Shown in pieces: positions 44,776 through 54,948 of a DNA stretch of 64,000 bases. Within the stretch, counting starts at the first letter, position 1. Every line of letters begins with the position of its first letter. Made by a program: the position numbers and the translations under genes. Where the stretch lies: contig CAMENP010000008.1 in NCBI GenBank assembly GCA_945928575.1, positions 1 through 64,000 on the forward strand, in the 5' to 3' direction. The notes under the pieces were generated by a model. It was not told the DNA's origin. It searched no databases and worked only from the letters and a program-made list of their open reading frames with translations. The stretch comes from an uncultured Butyrivibrio sp. Lineage in GTDB: Bacteria; Bacillota; Clostridia; Lachnospirales; Lachnospiraceae.

Positions 44776-46431
44776 TTATCCACGCCTCAGATTATCAATG
44801 GAATTATATAGATTTAAGGTTCCGTAACCCCATTCCCTGTTGGGGTATATAATGCCCTGTTTTCTGCCGCATCCGGATATCAATATGTTCTTAATTACCG
44901 GCGTTGTCATGATACGCATGTTGCCGCCTCTGCTGCCATACTCCTGCAAAAGTGCTGCTGCGCCGGCGGTAAATGCCGTAGCGATGCTGCTGCCGCTGCG
45001 CCGCACAAAGCCTGTAGCACCGGAATTGTCCGGGACAAGAATGTCTACGCCCGGAGCGGCAAAATCCGGTTTGATTATACCGTCGGAATTATATCCTCGA
45101 CCGTTTCGTAAATAGAGCGAATTGTCTTTATGGTCATAGGCCGCCACCGCAATACATTCCAGCACGTTGGCAGGGTTGGTTACCGTTATATACGGATCCG
45201 ATATCACGAAATATGTGTCATTGTTTATAAATTCACGGTTGTCAATCCATATGTCATACTGTCCCGTGGTAAGATTACGCCCATATACATTTATCGTCCA
45301 TATGCCTTCGGACGGACTGTCAAAACGCATAGCGACCACATTCATTCCGGAACTTTTTTCAAACAGCTGGTAATAGATTTCAACCACCGTATTTTCAAAA
45401 AGAAAACTGAGTACAGTGCTCGTTCCGGTCCTGCTCGGCAGCCTGTTTATGATCTGTCCGCCCGGAGAGATTATTTCCACTGTGTATATCTCCGGAGCCC
45501 TCGACCACAATTCGCATACGAAACCTTTCTCTCCGCGCCCCACCCTTATCTCAACACTCTGCACCTCGTCACCTGTTATGCGGCCCGCAAAATGCAGCCG
45601 CTCATTTCCTTCATTACCGGCCGACAATGTAACGCAATGCCCCGGTTTCTCGGCCTCATCTCCAAGATAGTCGGCAAGCGGCGATATACCCGCGTGGGAA
45701 CCGAGATTGCTGCCCATTCCTATAGCATAAGATACCGTTATTCCTTTGCGCTCTGCGTAATCCGACACAAACGCAGCCGCACGCATTATATCAGCCTCTG
45801 AATAAGCCGGCACATTATCACGCACAAAATACACATTGCGCAGGAAAGGCTTGGCTTGCTGTAATCTGACAACAATCAGCCGGCTGTATGGCGCAACCCC
45901 TGAGAAACCCGCCTGCCTGTTGATATTTCCCGCTGCCGCACCCGCCATATATGTTCCGTGTCCTATATCATCACCCGGAATGTCACCGCCTCCGGCAAGC
46001 GCATCATTAATGTCATCGTTAAAATATATTTTGTTGGTCTTCTGGTCCCACAATACTTCGATTTTGCTGGTCCCGTCACTGTTTATGAAAGCCTCATGCC
46101 TCCAGTTTATCCCCGTATCAATTATAGCAATATATGTTCCGCTGCCATACAGTTCAAGCGCGGGCTGCTGCCTGACAGCCGTAACACCCGCCGCATTCAC
46201 TGCCGTCACATCAGACAGTCCGTATAATTTGGGCAAAAAAGAGTACCCCAGACTTTCAAAGGTACTCTCTTGTGTCATATTGATATTAAAAGATACTATC
46301 GCCCATTTATCGTTAATTCCCGCAATGCAATAATCTGCAAACGGTTCCAACGATTTTCTGGTATAATATCCGTCTCTCAGAATGAATTCAGTATATTCAT
46401 CGGATGTAAATACGTCGCTGCAAAAATCCAT
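44776..46431 (-). CDS. S8 family (subtilisin-like) peptidase, Csp-like
   Basis: A 551-residue subtilase. The catalytic triad is complete: Asp in IIDTGINWRHEAF, His in DDIGHGTYMAG and Ser in SGSSIATAFTAGA (GSS rather than GTS). A ~130-residue insert lies between His and Ser, and it resembles the Csp-type peptidases of Clostridia. No signal peptide is visible. The start at 46431 lacks a clear Shine-Dalgarno site. It follows clpX by 38 nt. Role uncertain; Csp proteases act in spore germination in some Clostridia. Confidence 0.88.
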   Translation of the reverse strand: MDFCSDVFTSDEYTEFILRDGYYTRKSLEPFADYCIAGINDKWAIVSFNINMTQESTFESLGYSFLPKLYGLSDVTAVNAAGVTAVRQQPALELYGSGTYIAIIDTGINWRHEAFINSDGTSKIEVLWDQKTNKIYFNDDINDALAGGGDIPGDDIGHGTYMAGAAAGNINRQAGFSGVAPYSRLIVVRLQQAKPFLRNVYFVRDNVPAYSEADIMRAAAFVSDYAERKGITVSYAIGMGSNLGSHAGISPLADYLGDEAEKPGHCVTLSAGNEGNERLHFAGRITGDEVQSVEIRVGRGEKGFVCELWSRAPEIYTVEIISPGGQIINRLPSRTGTSTVLSFLFENTVVEIYYQLFEKSSGMNVVAMRFDSPSEGIWTINVYGRNLTTGQYDIWIDNREFINNDTYFVISDPYITVTNPANVLECIAVAAYDHKDNSLYLRNGRGYNSDGIIKPDFAAPGVDILVPDNSGATGFVRRSGSSIATAFTAGAAALLQEYGSRGGNMRIMTTPVIKNILISGCGRKQGIIYPNREWGYGTLNLYNSIDNLRRG

Positions 46432-46469
46432 TTTTATTTTAGTATATGGAGCATGCCGTAAAATAATGC

Positions 46470-47882
46470 CTAATGTTCCTCAAGAACAGCGACACCTCTC
46501 GGCTCAATGACCGGGCCGCCCTTCTTCTCGATGTAATCCTTAGTGATGATCACACGTCCGATATTCTTATCTTTCGGTGTCTCATACATGATATCAAGCA
46601 TAAAATCTTCAATAATGGAACGTAATGCTCTGGCACCCGTATCTTTCTCAAGCGCTTTCTTAGCGATGGCCTCATAAGCGCCTTCCTCAAACTGGAGATC
46701 CACCTCGTCCAGCTCAAGTAATTTATGATACTGCTTCAGGATAGCATTCTTCGGCTCTTTAAGGATCTTCACAAGCATTTCCTCGGTAAGCTTCTTAAGG
46801 GTAAATACAACCGGAAGACGGCCTAAGAACTCAGGTATCATCCCGAATTCACGAAGATCCTCCAATGTAACTTTCTCAAGAATGTCCGGATCTTCATCGT
46901 ATTTATCCTTCAGATCAGCCTTAAAACCAATTGATGACTGCTTATTGAGTCTCGCCTTAATAATGGCATCGAGATCCGGGAATGCACCACCGCATATAAA
47001 GAGGATATTTCTTGTATTTACGGTTGTAAGCGGTACCATGGCGTTCTTGGAATTGGCTCCGACCGGCACTTCAACATCGCTTCCCTCAAGTATTCTTAAA
47101 AGGCCCTGCTGCACCGATTCGCCGCTGACATCACGGTTACGTGTTTCTTTTTTCTTGGCTATCTTATCTATCTCATCGATAAAAATAATACCGCGTTCTG
47201 CCTTGTCGACATCATTATCTGCTGCCGCGAGAAGCTTAGATACAACGCTCTCAATATCATCGCCGATATATCCCGCCTCAGTAAGAGATGTGGCATCCGT
47301 GATTGCAAGAGGCACGTCAAGGAGTCTTGCAAGTGTCTGTACAAGATATGTCTTACCTGAACCTGTAGGTCCAATCATAAGCATATTGGACTTCTGGATC
47401 TCAATGGAGTCCATCGTATTCGTGGCAACCCTCTTGTAATGATTGTAAACGGCAACAGAAATAACCTTCTTGGCATATTCCTGCCCGATCACATATTCAT
47501 CAAGCATCGCCTTGATCTCATGAGGCGCAGGAACCGACTTAAGGTCAATAGGCGGAATCTGCTTGTCGCCTTTCTTTCTCTTCTTGATCTTCTGGCGCTC
47601 CGGCATATCACCGAAATCCGAAAGATTCATAAAATGTATTCCGGGCATACCGCTCATCTTCATCAGATCATCGTATCCGCCCGGTCCATTCATACTGTCG
47701 AATGTCTTCTGCATGCAATCTGCACAAATATATATATTCTGCGGAAGTTCAATCATCTTACCGGCCTTGCTCTCCGGTCTGTGGCAAAGATAACATATTT
47801 TCTCAAATTCTTCGAAATCTTTATCTTCGTTCTGAGTATTGTCCTTCTGCTCATCATCGTTATTATTGATAATCTCGTCCAT
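46470..47882 (-). CDS. clpX: ClpX, ATP-binding subunit of Clp protease
   Basis: A 470-residue AAA+ unfoldase. It has a four-cysteine zinc-binding domain (CYLC...CADC, Cys 30, 33, 53, 56), Walker A GPTGSGKT (171-178), Walker B FIDEID, a pore loop AGYIGDDIE and the IGF ClpP-docking motif. Substrates are unfolded into ClpP in the cytoplasm. It is somewhat longer than most ClpX (about 420 residues) because of an acidic N-terminal extension and a spacer after the zinc finger. clpP is not adjacent. Confidence 0.96.
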   Translation of the reverse strand: MDEIINNNDDEQKDNTQNEDKDFEEFEKICYLCHRPESKAGKMIELPQNIYICADCMQKTFDSMNGPGGYDDLMKMSGMPGIHFMNLSDFGDMPERQKIKKRKKGDKQIPPIDLKSVPAPHEIKAMLDEYVIGQEYAKKVISVAVYNHYKRVATNTMDSIEIQKSNMLMIGPTGSGKTYLVQTLARLLDVPLAITDATSLTEAGYIGDDIESVVSKLLAAADNDVDKAERGIIFIDEIDKIAKKKETRNRDVSGESVQQGLLRILEGSDVEVPVGANSKNAMVPLTTVNTRNILFICGGAFPDLDAIIKARLNKQSSIGFKADLKDKYDEDPDILEKVTLEDLREFGMIPEFLGRLPVVFTLKKLTEEMLVKILKEPKNAILKQYHKLLELDEVDLQFEEGAYEAIAKKALEKDTGARALRSIIEDFMLDIMYETPKDKNIGRVIITKDYIEKKGGPVIEPRGVAVLEEH

Positions 47883-47950
47883 TAGTTATTCCTCCATACA
47901 TAATCGTGTTAATTCTAACATATTCCCGCTTATAATTCAACGCCGCCATA

Positions 47951-47994
47951 ACAAAAAAAACGCCGGACACCAATATGGTATGGCATCCGGTGTT
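47951..47994 (-). terminator. Terminator of the htrA gene
   Basis: The minus strand shows a stem AACACCGGA / TCCGGCGTT (with one G-U type pair) and a T8 run immediately after, between htrA and clpX. Confidence 0.85.
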
Positions 47995-48008
47995 ATATTC
48001 ACTATGGA

Positions 48009-49346
48009 TTATTTCTCAGGATTAGAGGTAAGTGTCACTGAAGTTGATGTCTTCTCATATTCTCCCGAAGAGTTCATATGATAATATTCAACCTTGACTG
48101 TCTCTCCCGCTGCATAGTATTTCATAAGCTCAACAAGTGAATCGATAGTCTCAACCGTCTCTCCGTCAAACGAACATATGATATCATTCTTGATAAGTCC
48201 TGCCTTATCCGCTGCTCCGTCTTTGGTAATGCTTCTGATGGCAACACCTACAGGATATCCGTATGTCTGTGAAATCTGGCTTGTAATGCTTACACCTGTA
48301 ATTCCCAAATAACCTCTCTCATCATCATCAAGCTGTTTTCTTGAATCTGTTGTTGAAAGTTCATTGATAATATCCTTGACAGATGAAATTGAAATAGCAT
48401 ATCCCATTCCTTCAACACCTGTTGTACTCATCTTGACCGAGTTGATACCGATTACTTCGCCCTGTGCATTGAAAAGTGCACCACCACTGTTGCCCGGGTT
48501 AATGGCTGCATCTGTCTGGATGAGGTTGTTATATTCTGTGCTGTCAACTGTTACCGTCTTATCAAGTGCACTGATGCATCCTGTTGTAACCGAAATACCG
48601 TAACCCATTGAGTTACCTACTGCTATAGCTGCTTCACCGACTTTAATCTGTGATGAATCACCGAGTGTTGCTATTGTATAAATGGCATCCTTAGGAATGT
48701 CGGAAAGTTTTGCTGAAATTACCGCAAGGTCATAACTGCTCTTCTTATTCTTAACTTCTACAGAAACCTTGCTTCCGTCATAGAATGTTACCGCAAGATT
48801 CTCAACCCCGTCGATTACATGTGCGTTGGTTACCATAAGAAGTTCATCATCAGTTGAACCGATTATGATACCGGAACCGCTTACAGTTGCCTTCTGAGTC
48901 TGGCTTCCGAACCAGCCGTAGTTAACTTCCTGTGTATATTCACCGTTAATTGCTACTACTGATGATATGACCGAATCAACTATGTCCGATACGTCATATA
49001 CTGTAGCCGTGATGTCTTTATTGGCATTTACATTACCAAGCTGTGCCGCTGTAGTTGTTGTCTTTGCGGAACTTTCGGTCTGGCTGTCATTCTTAATAGG
49101 AAATAGGCTGTATCCGGCATAACTTACACCATAGCAGGCAACTCCGGCAACGCCGCCCAGAAGCACTGCACAGACAACCATCGCTATACCTCTTACAAAC
49201 CAGTTCTTTTTCTTAGGCTGTGAAGCCTTACGTTCAATTCTCTGGGCCTTTCTCATAGCCCTTAAACCCTTCTTGGTAAGCTGCGGCTGCGGCTGTGGCT
49301 GCGGCTCACTGTTATATGCTGTGTAATTAGTTTCATCATTATACAT
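48009..49346 (-). CDS. htrA: HtrA/DegP-type membrane serine protease
   Basis: A 445-residue S1C protease. A positively charged cytoplasmic N-terminus (rich in PQ and KK) precedes a membrane helix (about 50-75), then the trypsin-like domain: His in TNAHVIDG, Asp in SYDLAVI and Ser in NPGNSGGAL. A PDZ domain occupies the C-terminus. It acts outside the membrane in quality control of exported proteins. The start has AAAGGAG upstream. Its promoter region carries phased direct repeats, consistent with control by an OmpR-type regulator. Confidence 0.95.
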   Translation of the reverse strand: MYNDETNYTAYNSEPQPQPQPQLTKKGLRAMRKAQRIERKASQPKKKNWFVRGIAMVVCAVLLGGVAGVACYGVSYAGYSLFPIKNDSQTESSAKTTTTAAQLGNVNANKDITATVYDVSDIVDSVISSVVAINGEYTQEVNYGWFGSQTQKATVSGSGIIIGSTDDELLMVTNAHVIDGVENLAVTFYDGSKVSVEVKNKKSSYDLAVISAKLSDIPKDAIYTIATLGDSSQIKVGEAAIAVGNSMGYGISVTTGCISALDKTVTVDSTEYNNLIQTDAAINPGNSGGALFNAQGEVIGINSVKMSTTGVEGMGYAISISSVKDIINELSTTDSRKQLDDDERGYLGITGVSITSQISQTYGYPVGVAIRSITKDGAADKAGLIKNDIICSFDGETVETIDSLVELMKYYAAGETVKVEYYHMNSSGEYEKTSTSVTLTSNPEK

Positions 49347-49394
49347 ATCAATACATCTCCTTTGGTGTAATCTTTATCGCTTTCTATGTCTATG

Positions 49395-49426
49395 AGTATA
49401 GAGGGAATTTGTGTACTTTTTGTGTA
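49395..49426 (-). promoter_or_regulatory. htrA promoter region with 11-bp phased direct repeats
   Basis: On the minus strand TATACT (49395-49400) is preceded by two TACACAAA repeats (plus strand TTTGTGTA at 49408-49415 and 49419-49426), 11 bp apart and covering the -35 region. This spacing is typical of OmpR/PhoB-family response-regulator sites. Confidence 0.5.
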
Positions 49427-49471
49427 GCAAATAAGGAAAATAAGTGATATTTTCATATATCGGATATAAAA

Positions 49472-49508
49472 ATCCCGTCCATACTGTCATCCGGCGTATG
49501 AACGGGAT
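49472..49508 (-). terminator. Terminator of the phosphoglucomutase gene
   Basis: A 13-nt stem (ATCCCGTTCATAC / GTATGGACGGGAT on the minus strand, one mismatch) followed by TTTTATA. Confidence 0.88.
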
Positions 49509-49530
49509 AATAATCACGAATTATATTGAA

Positions 49531-51252
49531 TTATTCAACGAGGCTCATCATGCTGTCCTTGAGACATGCAAGCTTCTTATCCGCATCCTCAAAGCTGATT
49601 CCCTTAACGCCCATATAGAACTTAACCTTAGGTTCGGTTCCTGACGGTCTTGCACAGCACCATGCATTGTCTTCAAGGTCAAAATAGAGAACATTGGATT
49701 TAGGAAGACCCGTTGTTCCTGTACTTCCGTCCGCACGTTTAACAGTGTCTTTTTCGTAATCCCTGAACTCAAGAACCTTATATCCACCGATTTCGGCAGG
49801 TGGGTTATTACGGAGCTTTTCGAGCATTGCCTGAATCTCGGCAACACCTTCAACACCCTTTCTCTCAAGAGATACAAGTGTCTCTCTGAAATATCCGTAT
49901 TTCTCGTAGATCTTAAGCATCTGATCCCAGAGTGTAAGTCCCTGCTTCTTATAATATGCGGCAGCCTCACAAAGCATAAGAACAGCAACAATGGCATCCT
50001 TATCTCTTGCATGTGTTCCTACGAGGCAGCCGTAGCTCTCCTCGAAACCGAACATATACTCATAAGTATGATTCTGCTCAAACCACTTAATCTGCTCACC
50101 GATATATTTGAAACCGGTAAGTACTTCGATAAGCTTAAGATTATATTCCTTGGCAATAACATCTGCAAGATTGGTTGAAACGATTGTCTTGACCAATGCA
50201 CCGTTAGCCGGAATAAGTCCTTTTTCCTTCTTCTGGGAAAGAATATATTCTGCAATAAGCATTCCGGACATATTACCTGTGAATGACATATATTCACCTG
50301 TCTTGGAATCCTTGGCATATACGCCGAGTCTGTCGGCGTCCGGGTCTGTTGCAAGAACAACGTCCGCATTCTTCTCCTTGGCAAGTGCAAGCGCAAGTGT
50401 GAATGCCTTAGGATCTTCAGGATTAGGATATCCTACGGTAGGAAAATTACCGTCCGGCTTCTCCTGCTCCGGAACTACGTATATTTTATTAAATCCAACT
50501 TCCTTAAGAACTCTTCTTGCCGGAATATTACCTGTTCCGTGAAGCGGTGTATATACAGCAACAAGATCATCTCCCATTTCCTTAATAACATCCGCATTGA
50601 TAATCTGTTTCTTAAGTGCTGCGATATATCTGTCATCGAGGTCAGAACCGATTACATTATATAATCCTGCTTTAACTGCCTCGTCCTTGTCCATTGTCTT
50701 TACGACATTATAATCTTTGATAGCTTTGACTTCATCAATGATCATAACATCCTTAGGTGATGTAACCTGCGCACCATCTTCCCAATATACCTTATATCCG
50801 TTATATTCAGGAGGATTATGGCTGGCTGTTACAACGATTCCTGCTATACATCCGAGATCTCTTACCGCAAATGATAATTCTGGTGTAGGTCTGAGTGATG
50901 GGAAAACATATGCCTTGATGCCGTTCGCATTCAGGCAGAGTGCAGCCTCATCAGCAAATTCAGGTGACATTCTTCTGCAGTCATATGCAATGGCAACACC
51001 CTTTGACTGACCGCCTTCTTTAATAATAAAATTAGCGAGTCCCTGTGTAGCCTTTCTGACTGTATACACATTCATTCTGTTGGTTCCGTTACCGATAACT
51101 CCTCTGAGTCCGCCGGTACCGAATTCAAGTTCCTTATAGAATCTGTCTTCGATTTCCTTATCATTGCCTTCAATTGACTTTAATTCTGCTCTTGTTTCTT
51201 CCGAAAAATACGGATTAACGCACCATTCTTTATAAGTATCCTGGTATGACAT
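49531..51252 (-). CDS. Phosphoglucomutase/phosphomannomutase
   Basis: About 573 residues of the alpha-D-phosphohexomutase family (PgcA-like). The phosphoserine loop TASHNPPEYNGYK, the metal loop DPDADRLG and the phosphate-binding RPSGTEPKVKFYM are all present. It interconverts glucose-6-phosphate and glucose-1-phosphate, feeding the dTDP-sugar genes upstream. The start at 51252 has an AAAGGA site; the upstream in-frame codons are not supported. A terminator follows the gene. Confidence 0.93.
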   Translation of the reverse strand: MSYQDTYKEWCVNPYFSEETRAELKSIEGNDKEIEDRFYKELEFGTGGLRGVIGNGTNRMNVYTVRKATQGLANFIIKEGGQSKGVAIAYDCRRMSPEFADEAALCLNANGIKAYVFPSLRPTPELSFAVRDLGCIAGIVVTASHNPPEYNGYKVYWEDGAQVTSPKDVMIIDEVKAIKDYNVVKTMDKDEAVKAGLYNVIGSDLDDRYIAALKKQIINADVIKEMGDDLVAVYTPLHGTGNIPARRVLKEVGFNKIYVVPEQEKPDGNFPTVGYPNPEDPKAFTLALALAKEKNADVVLATDPDADRLGVYAKDSKTGEYMSFTGNMSGMLIAEYILSQKKEKGLIPANGALVKTIVSTNLADVIAKEYNLKLIEVLTGFKYIGEQIKWFEQNHTYEYMFGFEESYGCLVGTHARDKDAIVAVLMLCEAAAYYKKQGLTLWDQMLKIYEKYGYFRETLVSLERKGVEGVAEIQAMLEKLRNNPPAEIGGYKVLEFRDYEKDTVKRADGSTGTTGLPKSNVLYFDLEDNAWCCARPSGTEPKVKFYMGVKGISFEDADKKLACLKDSMMSLVE

Positions 51253-51348
51253 ATATTTTTCCTTTCTTCCTAAAAAATAATATTTCCCCGACTTTACCTC
51301 GTATATATTACCACTGTATTTACAAAAAGTCATTATTTTTTTTATCAA

Positions 51349-52173
51349 TTAAGCCTTAATCTTAATAAATAAAGCGATCAGATAGTTCCGAAGACGTCTC
51401 CATGTGATTGAGATCCACCTTTCAAAACCGTTCATCTTAAACGTATGCGCCGCAATGTGCTTATCAAGAAGCCTTACATGTTCCGCAGTGTAATCTCTGC
51501 CTTTGCTGCCTATGAGCACACCCGTGTTGGAATCCTTACGCACACGGAATGAACTTAATTTATCCTTGATAACCGCTGTATCGCCAAGTCTTGACAGCCC
51601 GAGCCACAAGTCAAAATCAAGTATATACGGTATGTCATCATCAAAACCGCCCGTCGCAATATAGTCTTCTTTACGAAACAGGGCACATACCGGATTACCC
51701 CAGAAATTGTTCAGCATCACAGATGTCTTGGCTATTCTGGCGCCCTTTACTATTCCGTTTCCCGGCCAGTGCATATATGAACCGGTTATCTTATCATCGT
51801 TATCCACAAGATCTGTTCCGACAACAACAAGTGACACTTCCGGATGTTTCTCAAGAATTACCACACTCCTGCTTATGCAGTCAGGATATATACAGTCATC
51901 CGCCGGTATAAGCTTTACATACCTGCCGGTACAGCTGCGGATACATTTATCCCAGTTACGGCTCATTCCGAGATTGGACTCATTGACAATGAGCTTTATT
52001 CTGTCATCTTTGATATTCTTCACTTTATCAACCGTATCATCCGATGAACAGTCATCTACAACCACTATTTCTATGTTCTTATATGTCTGGTTAAGTATCG
52101 ACTCTATCGTCCTTACTATAAACCGGCCGCTGTTATATGCCGGAATGCACACGCTTACAAGTTCTTCGCCCAC
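51349..52173 (-). CDS. GT2 family glycosyltransferase
   Basis: About 274 residues. GT-A fold glycosyltransferase with VSVCIPAYNSGRFI at the start and VVVDDCSSDDT and PADDCIYPDCI (DxD-like) further on. GTG at 52173 is chosen as start because GAGG lies about 8 nt before it. It is the last glycosyltransferase of the polysaccharide locus. Confidence 0.9.
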   Translation of the reverse strand: MGEELVSVCIPAYNSGRFIVRTIESILNQTYKNIEIVVVDDCSSDDTVDKVKNIKDDRIKLIVNESNLGMSRNWDKCIRSCTGRYVKLIPADDCIYPDCISRSVVILEKHPEVSLVVVGTDLVDNDDKITGSYMHWPGNGIVKGARIAKTSVMLNNFWGNPVCALFRKEDYIATGGFDDDIPYILDFDLWLGLSRLGDTAVIKDKLSSFRVRKDSNTGVLIGSKGRDYTAEHVRLLDKHIAAHTFKMNGFERWISITWRRLRNYLIALFIKIKA

Positions 52174-52186
52174 TGTGAACACCTCG

Positions 52187-53347
52187 TTATTTGTGTTTTA
52201 TCTGAAGAATTCCGAGGAAGAAACTTGAGAGAATCATCTGGATTCCGACAACGATTGCCGTAAACGCCGGTATCGTCAGTCTCATCATCTTATCAGCCTC
52301 AAGAATTCCGTATGAATTCTTTGCCCATACATTCACTGCCATAATCGAACATACAAGTCCGATTATAAAAAGGATCACGCCAAGAAGGATTCCTTTTTCA
52401 ACGGTAAAGAATTTGCCCAGCTTTCCTACCGGTTTGACCGGAATAAATCCCGTTGAACGCGCATATCCTTCCGTAAATCTGGAAAACATAACCATGTTGA
52501 CACCCAACAGTATCATTGCCGATGAATAAAGCATGGTATGTACTCCGAGACCGGCACCTCCGATTGATACGTGTCCCACAAGTATTGCAATCATAAGTCC
52601 GAGTCCGAGCACAAGAAGGAATATTCCCGGATAGAGGAACAACCACTTAGGACTGTGCATGAGAAGGAACTTGAGATGTCTCCAGCCGTCCCTCCATGTA
52701 TGAAGATGCGGTGCATGGCTTCTTCCGTCTTTCTTAAGTGTCGTAGGAACCTCCGCAATCTTAAAGCCGTAAAGTGTGGACTTTACAACCATTTCACTTG
52801 CATATTCCATTCCCGTTGTCTTAAGGTCTATACTTCTCATTCTCGCGGTATTATATCCGCGGAGTCCGCAATGAAAGTCGCCTATCTTGCTTGAATAGAA
52901 AAATCTTCCTATAAATGAGAGCACCGGATTTCCGATATATCTGTGTGAAAACGGCATGGCGCCTTTCTCAATTCCGCCTTTGAATCGGTTTCCCATTACA
53001 AGGTCGTATCCCTCCCTTAATTTCTCAACAAAAGGCATAAGGTGCAGGAAATCATAACTGTCGTCAGAGTCTCCCATTATTACATACTTACCGAGTGCTG
53101 CATTGCACCCTGCGATAAGTGCTGCGCCGTAACCTTTGGTCTCAACGTTGACAACCCTGGCGCCGTTGCGCTTTGCTATATCTATTGAACCGTCTGTACT
53201 TCCGTTGTCGGCAATAAGTATCTCACCGTCAACATTATTTTCGTACAGGAACGTCTGCGCTTTCTTAATACATGTCTCCAGCGTTTCCGCCTCGTTAAGA
53301 CAAGGCATGAGTATGGTAAGTTCATATTTAAATTCATTTTCAGCCAT
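52187..53347 (-). CDS. GT2 glycosyltransferase with C-terminal membrane helices
   Basis: A 386-residue protein. The N-terminal ~230 residues are a GT2 domain (ILMPCLNEAETL, ILIADNGSTDGS, MGDSDDSYDF), and four hydrophobic helices follow. This is the layout of polyprenyl-phosphate glycosyl donors synthases (DPM1/GtrB-like), which transfer a sugar to undecaprenyl phosphate. It probably supplies a lipid-linked sugar for surface polysaccharide decoration. Confidence 0.9.
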   Translation of the reverse strand: MAENEFKYELTILMPCLNEAETLETCIKKAQTFLYENNVDGEILIADNGSTDGSIDIAKRNGARVVNVETKGYGAALIAGCNAALGKYVIMGDSDDSYDFLHLMPFVEKLREGYDLVMGNRFKGGIEKGAMPFSHRYIGNPVLSFIGRFFYSSKIGDFHCGLRGYNTARMRSIDLKTTGMEYASEMVVKSTLYGFKIAEVPTTLKKDGRSHAPHLHTWRDGWRHLKFLLMHSPKWLFLYPGIFLLVLGLGLMIAILVGHVSIGGAGLGVHTMLYSSAMILLGVNMVMFSRFTEGYARSTGFIPVKPVGKLGKFFTVEKGILLGVILFIIGLVCSIMAVNVWAKNSYGILEADKMMRLTIPAFTAIVVGIQMILSSFFLGILQIKHK

Positions 53348-53360
53348 AATAAAACCCTCC

Positions 53361-54947
53361 TTAGACTGCCATTCTTATATATATTTCCCAAAAAGTCAAT
53401 GCGTGAAACATAACCGTGGCAAAAATAATTCCGCCGCCGATATCCTTTTTGATAATACATCTGCTGTTCTTAAGCGGATACAACGCACAAAACAGAAGAG
53501 GTATAAAATATCTTCCCTGAAGTCCGACTATATGTGTCGAGCCGGCCGGCGTCCAGAATATCCACATCGATATAACTATTATAAATATGCTCACTGCCGC
53601 CGCGGACAATGAAATGATCCTCTGTTTCTTATTAAAACAGATCTCACTGCCCCCGCAGTTAAGAAGTGTGAGCAGCATAAGCACGGTAAATCCGGCTGTC
53701 AGGAAACCCGATGTGTATATCTGCAGCCATCCGAAACCGCTTGCAAACATCTCCGCATAATGCGTCCCTCCCATAAGGAAAAACGTATTGAAAAGCATGC
53801 AAAGTGCTTCTTTCGGGTGAGTGAACATCCGTCTTAACGTAAAACCTTCGCTCTCGGTCCACATAAGCTCATTCTCACCGCCTGCGGTAGATGATGCCAC
53901 ATCCGTAAAAATATTGGAATTGACCGCAGCAAACATTACAAGCGTCAGTAATATCGCACTTGCTACCACTACCGGGTACTTGACTTTCTCTCCGAAATTA
54001 CGTTTCGGGATCATAAACAATAATAACAGAAGTGGTATATAAATTCCACCCTTAAATGCCGACATAAACACTCCGGCACATACCATTATCACGGTCTCCG
54101 CCGGCCTGATCGTCCTGTCTGAATAAACGGCATTCATAACATATGCTATATATAAGAAAATAACCGCATACAAAACACAGTCTTCCGATATACATACCAC
54201 TCTCGACGTCATCATAGGCAGTAACATGATAAGTGCAAGCAGATTTTTGCCGACCGGTATTTTCTTAAGAGCCGTATATGTTATCACTGAATACACCGCA
54301 AGCATCAGAAGTCTGGCAAGCGTATATGTCATGACTCCGCCAAGGCCCGTAATCCTGCCGATCAGTATTCCTATGATTGCCGGCAGATAAAGTATCACAG
54401 CTGCCGGACTGTAATTATACACATCACTGGTAACTTCAACCAGTTCGCTTCCGTCCGCTCCCGCAGTTTTAAAGAAGTTTTTGGCGGTTTTGATGTAATT
54501 AGCCACACTTATATTCTTATCAAGTTCCAGATCGGCAAAAGTCCGTCTTGCATAATATGTACCTTCACTTCCCGTATCTTTGACACCTGTTATTTTATTG
54601 ACTGTACCCATTACATGATACAGATGATTGGTCTCATCCGCACCCGCATTCGGCGTGATTATGAGTGTAAACGCCATTCCGAGACATATACATGCGGCAA
54701 GATATATTTTATGGATAGGTGATTTTCTGACAAATACAAGGTAAAAAACCACAACGGCCGACACTATAAGAAGCAGCGCGATTACATTGTAGTACTTGTA
54801 AAAATATACAACGTCCTGTCCGTATTTTCCCGCTATATCGCCGTATCTGTACCATTTTACCAGATATGCCGTAACTGCCATTACGGCCACCATGATAAGG
54901 CACGGAATTATTTTATATTTTTTGATACAAGATTTGATTTTGTCCAT
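53361..54947 (-). CDS. DUF2142-type polytopic membrane protein
   Basis: A 528-residue protein with about 11-12 membrane helices. The ADETNHLYHVM motif after the second helix matches DUF2142 membrane proteins, which resemble GT-C glycosyltransferases. Together with the neighbouring lipid-linked sugar synthase it could transfer sugars to a polysaccharide on the outer face of the membrane. Confidence 0.78.
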   Translation of the reverse strand: MDKIKSCIKKYKIIPCLIMVAVMAVTAYLVKWYRYGDIAGKYGQDVVYFYKYYNVIALLLIVSAVVVFYLVFVRKSPIHKIYLAACICLGMAFTLIITPNAGADETNHLYHVMGTVNKITGVKDTGSEGTYYARRTFADLELDKNISVANYIKTAKNFFKTAGADGSELVEVTSDVYNYSPAAVILYLPAIIGILIGRITGLGGVMTYTLARLLMLAVYSVITYTALKKIPVGKNLLALIMLLPMMTSRVVCISEDCVLYAVIFLYIAYVMNAVYSDRTIRPAETVIMVCAGVFMSAFKGGIYIPLLLLLFMIPKRNFGEKVKYPVVVASAILLTLVMFAAVNSNIFTDVASSTAGGENELMWTESEGFTLRRMFTHPKEALCMLFNTFFLMGGTHYAEMFASGFGWLQIYTSGFLTAGFTVLMLLTLLNCGGSEICFNKKQRIISLSAAAVSIFIIVISMWIFWTPAGSTHIVGLQGRYFIPLLFCALYPLKNSRCIIKKDIGGGIIFATVMFHALTFWEIYIRMAV

Positions 54948-54948
54948 T

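Noticed and set aside
45130..45801. 223-codon plus-strand reading frame
   Set aside because: Antisense to the S8 peptidase; composition mirrors the real gene.
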